A DNA stretch of 64,000 nt from Legionella gratiana. Its GTDB lineage: Bacteria > Pseudomonadota > Gammaproteobacteria > Legionellales > Legionellaceae. Position numbers and translations under genes: made by a program. The stretch is from contig NZ_LNYE01000022.1 in NCBI RefSeq assembly GCF_001467695.1, forward strand, positions 371,803 to 435,802, written 5' to 3'. The stretch's first letter is position 1. Each line of letters begins with the position of its first letter. The notes under the pieces were generated by a model that worked only from the letters and a program-made list of their open reading frames with translations, was not told where the DNA came from and did not search any database. Below, in pieces: positions 61,443 to 64,000 of this stretch.

Positions 61443-62439
61443 ATTATTCAAACAATTATCCAATAAAATGAAAATGTTATTGGATAAGAGAGAACAAAAT
61501 AAGCATATCTCCCCTATGTTAGCGACGCTTACTGAAGATTACTTTTCAGATGAGCAGTGGATCTATGAGCCAAAACTTGATGGACAACGCTGTCTTTTAT
61601 ATAAAAAAAATCATGAAATCAGTATGATTTCACGAAATCATGTGGAACAAAAAGAATTTTATCCTGAAATAGCTGAAGCTTTAACTGATTTTCAGGGCAA
61701 TTTTATTATTGATTGTGAATTGGTTGCATTTAAGAACAAAATAACAAGTTTTGAACAATTACAACATCGAATGCACGCCAAAAAACCAACTCAAGAATTA
61801 ATTAAAAAATATCCCGTTTATGCTTACGTCTTTGATTTTATCTATTATGAAGAATATGGATTAGAAAAATTGCCCCTTCGTAAACGTAAAGCGTTACTCA
61901 AAGCTGCTTTTAACTATAAATCCCCCATTCGTTATCTTTCTCATCGCAATAAAGAAGGAGAAAAGTACTTCAAGGTTGCGTGTGAAAAAGGTTGGGAAGG
62001 TCTGATTGCGAAAGATGCAGCTGCGTCCTATCAATATAGCCGATCTAATAAATGGTTAAAATTTAAATGCATAAACCAACAAGAATTTGTTATTGGAGGT
62101 TATACAGAGCCCCATGGTACTCGCACTGGTTTTGGTGCTTTATTAATTGGTTATTATGAAAATACAAAATTAAAATTTGCAGGCCGCGTGGGAACTGGTT
62201 TTAATGATGATTTTCTTAATTTTTTATCCAAAAAAATGAAAAATGAGGAACAAGAATCTTGTCCTTTTAGTACATATGATGAGCCAGAAAAGAATGTCCA
62301 TTGGCTAAAACCTAATCTTGTTGCTGAAATCGGTTTTACAGAGTGGACGCGACGTGGAAAATTAAGACATCCTCGTTTTTTGGGTCTTCGTAATGACAAG
62401 GATGCAAAAGATGTACATCGAGAAGATAAATCAAAATAG
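61435..62439 (+). CDS. LigD-type ATP-dependent DNA ligase domain protein (split)
   Basis: 334 residues from ATG 61435, which overlaps the previous stop by 8 bases. An ATG at 61408 is possible, but its added residues are not homologous. Nucleotidyltransferase motif I is IYEPKLDGQR with Lys47 as AMP acceptor; motifs III-V follow (FIIDCELVAF, WEGLIAKDAAASYQYSRSNK, WLKFKC). The C-terminal OB-fold is short (LRHPRFLGLR). The phosphoesterase and polymerase are separate genes on either side, so this is the middle part of a split LigD. Confidence 0.92.
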   Translation: MNKLFKQLSNKMKMLLDKREQNKHISPMLATLTEDYFSDEQWIYEPKLDGQRCLLYKKNHEISMISRNHVEQKEFYPEIAEALTDFQGNFIIDCELVAFKNKITSFEQLQHRMHAKKPTQELIKKYPVYAYVFDFIYYEEYGLEKLPLRKRKALLKAAFNYKSPIRYLSHRNKEGEKYFKVACEKGWEGLIAKDAAASYQYSRSNKWLKFKCINQQEFVIGGYTEPHGTRTGFGALLIGYYENTKLKFAGRVGTGFNDDFLNFLSKKMKNEEQESCPFSTYDEPEKNVHWLKPNLVAEIGFTEWTRRGKLRHPRFLGLRNDKDAKDVHREDKSK

Positions 62440-62469
62440 GGAATATGTACCATTTTAGAGTGAGTCACT

Positions 62470-63363
62470 ATGAACATTGCAGGCATTGATATATCTCACG
62501 CAGATAAACTACTTTATCCAGATGACGAGATATCCAAAAAAGAAGTCGTAGAATATTTTTATAAAATCTCTGAGTATCTTCTACCTTTTGTACAAAAAAG
62601 ACCCATAACTCTCAAACGATATCCTGATGGGATTACCCAAGAAGGCTTTTATAACAAACATCGTCCTGATTATTTTCCTGATTTCATTGAAGAATTTATT
62701 GTACCAACCATACAAAATGATTCTGAAATGAAAATGACAGGTATTAGCTCTAAAAAAGCATTAGTTTATCTGGCAGGACAAGATGTTCTTGAATTACATA
62801 GTTCACTATCCACAATATCTTCTATTGAAAAGCCCGACCAAATTATATTTGATTTTGATCCCCAAGATAATGATTTTAAAAAGGTTCGTGAAGTAGCTTT
62901 TGCTTTAAAAAAGCTATTGGATGAATATGGTATCACAACCTTTGTCAAAACAACTGGTTCTCATGGTCTTCATGTTCATATGCCACTTAAGGCGCACCAC
63001 AAATTTGATAGAATTAAAGAAATATCAAGAAAAATAGCAAAAAAACTACACAAACAATACCCAAAAATAACTACTTTAGAACAAAGAAAAAATAAACGTG
63101 GAAATAAAGTATTTATTGATTTTTTACGTAATGATTACGCCATGACTGCAATAACACCTTATTCTTTACGAGCTCTAAAAGGAGCTCCAGTAGCAACACC
63201 ACTAGAATGGGAGGAGCTGAATGATTCTTCGTTAAATCCCCAATCTTATCATTTGAAGAACATATTTCTACGCTTAGGGAAAAAAGAAAATCCCTGGAAA
63301 AATTTCAATCAATATAATCGACACATAGACCTACAAGATCTATTTGAGATTCGGGGTGATTAG
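62470..63363 (+). CDS. LigD-type polymerase/primase domain protein (split)
   Basis: 297 residues corresponding to the LigD polymerase module (AEP primase family). The catalytic carboxylates are Asp128/Asp130 in IIFDFDPQD, with the nucleotide-binding SHG loop in KTTGSHGLHVHMPL (161-172) and the third Asp in VFIDFLRNDYAMTA. APVATPLEWEEL is the conserved C-terminal strip. It fills gaps at double-strand breaks with ribonucleotides or dNTPs. It follows the ligase gene by 30 bases. No Ku gene is in the window. Confidence 0.92.
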   Translation: MNIAGIDISHADKLLYPDDEISKKEVVEYFYKISEYLLPFVQKRPITLKRYPDGITQEGFYNKHRPDYFPDFIEEFIVPTIQNDSEMKMTGISSKKALVYLAGQDVLELHSSLSTISSIEKPDQIIFDFDPQDNDFKKVREVAFALKKLLDEYGITTFVKTTGSHGLHVHMPLKAHHKFDRIKEISRKIAKKLHKQYPKITTLEQRKNKRGNKVFIDFLRNDYAMTAITPYSLRALKGAPVATPLEWEELNDSSLNPQSYHLKNIFLRLGKKENPWKNFNQYNRHIDLQDLFEIRGD

Positions 63364-63529
63364 AATAGCCATCGCCCTCCCCTACTATTGGCTTTTAACT
63401 TCGTGTGTATTTACCAGTATATGATTGATAATGTTTTTCAAGATTGTCCATATAAACCGTATAATAAGTATTGTTATCGCAGAATAACATATACCCAATA
63501 AGATGTATTATTCACTTCTAATACCCATT

Positions 63530-63812
63530 TTATGAAAATAGTTCTTCTATGGTTTCCTGCATTTCATCTTGGCTTGGAATAACGAAATATTTCTTTTATT
63601 GATACATTTCCACTTAGCTCTTGAGCAAAATGCACCCCATGTTTATTGGTTACTTTTTTAAAAAGATATGTCGTAGTTTATGAGGATTAAATTCAAATTT
63701 TTCATTTTCGGATAAGAATGCCAAAGCTTGCCTTAATATCCTCTGACAAATACGGTATACATTTAAAGTTTTTTACCCACTAAAGAGTTTCTAGCCCTTT
63801 CTATGACCTCAA
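63530..63812 (-). pseudogene. Tyrosine-recombinase (integrase) C-terminal remnant with frameshifts
   Basis: Reading three frames on the minus strand gives VYRICQRILRQALAFLSENE, FNPHKLRHIFLKK, VTNKHGVHFAQELSGNVSIK, EIFRY, then PSQDEMQETIEELFS. These are the HxLRH box, the LSG strip and the tail of a site-specific recombinase, at the expected spacing. At least two frameshifts (near the AAAAAAG run at ~63660 and near ~63575) break it. It lies just past the split LigD genes and overlaps the next start. It marks an old integration event. Confidence 0.7.
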
Positions 63813-64000
63813 CAAGTAATCATAATTTGTTCCGAACAAATCAACACTTAGCGCCGTTACACGAGGCCAGAAAATTTCTCCATCATGTTGTTTGTGGAAA
63901 TCATGAAGCTGTAGCAGAGATGCTTGAAAAGAATCCAGCTTTAATGCATATCAGGGGACAAGTAACCGATTTATCAGGCCGCAAATTTACCAATATTAGT
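63803..64000 (+). CDS. Ankyrin-type effector-like protein, N-terminal start (cut by window end)
   Basis: 66 codons from ATG 63803 open to the window edge: MTSTSNHNLFRTNQHLAPLH, then FLHHVVCGNHEAVAEMLEKN and ALMHIRGQVTDLSGRKF. The GNHEAVAEMLEKNPAL stretch has ankyrin-repeat form, and the following SGRKFTNIS strip is common at the start of Legionella/Coxiella ankyrin proteins. No strong ribosome-binding site is visible. Full length and domain content are outside the window. Confidence 0.6.
   Translation, partial: MTSTSNHNLFRTNQHLAPLHEARKFLHHVVCGNHEAVAEMLEKNPALMHIRGQVTDLSGRKFTNIS

Overview
The window reads as a chromosomal segment of an AT-rich gammaproteobacterium, most likely a Legionella species. 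The inference rests on several things together: ankyrin-repeat proteins, a cyclic-nucleotide-binding patatin, a cysteine phytase with a signal peptide, lineage-looking orphan proteins with serine/glutamate-rich tails, and a family mix typical of Legionella accessory regions. No rRNA or tRNA gene was seen, so the species cannot be fixed from this sequence.

Region 1 (1-16.5 kb) carries mostly metabolic and envelope genes: the end of an MBL-fold hydrolase, a membrane spermidine-synthase-like protein, a VOC protein with a newly noted 53-aa coupled partner, and a DedA protein. A REP-like hairpin cluster follows, then a bufferin-type copper RiPP operon (precursor, DUF692/MNIO enzyme, DUF2063 partner) with a terminator/attenuator between precursor and enzyme. 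Next come a glycine-zipper protein with an internal duplication, a cNMP-binding patatin, peptide deformylase, a HAD phosphatase, a nitroreductase, a FUSC/isochorismatase-like pair and an outer-membrane beta-barrel protein.

Region 2 (16.5-36.2 kb) holds a 5-oxoprolinase/hydantoinase gene split by a frameshift at an A8 run, an FAD monooxygenase, a NADAR-domain protein that may be an effector, and a phytase overlapping two half-size YeeE/YedE sulfur transporters. It continues with an alpha/beta hydrolase, a CapA-like protein, a second-type FtsH, an erythromycin-esterase/dienelactone-hydrolase pair, a SerA-like dehydrogenase, QueE, a mini zinc-ribbon protein and a copper P-type ATPase.

Region 3 (36.3-49.1 kb) is a single 3783-residue AT-less polyketide synthase ending in an NRPS condensation domain, divergent from an O-methyltransferase. 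Its order is KS - degenerate ACP - KS - KR - ACP - KS - DH (catalytic His replaced by Asn) - KR - ACP - C. It has no acyltransferase and no thioesterase, so the acyltransferase must act in trans and release must be unusual.

Region 4 (49-64 kb) starts with a tail-anchored small protein, a secreted EEP nuclease/phosphatase, an EamA transporter and an archease-RtcB RNA-repair pair. It then becomes a decayed mobile zone: a truncated DNA glycosylase, an AAA-ATPase fragment, an AGTTCTTAA repeat cluster, a complete group II intron and a degenerate reading frame. After several orphan proteins (a PAS fragment, an ankyrin protein) comes a three-gene split LigD operon (phosphoesterase, ligase and polymerase as separate proteins). 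The window ends with a frameshifted tyrosine-recombinase relic and the start of another ankyrin-type gene.
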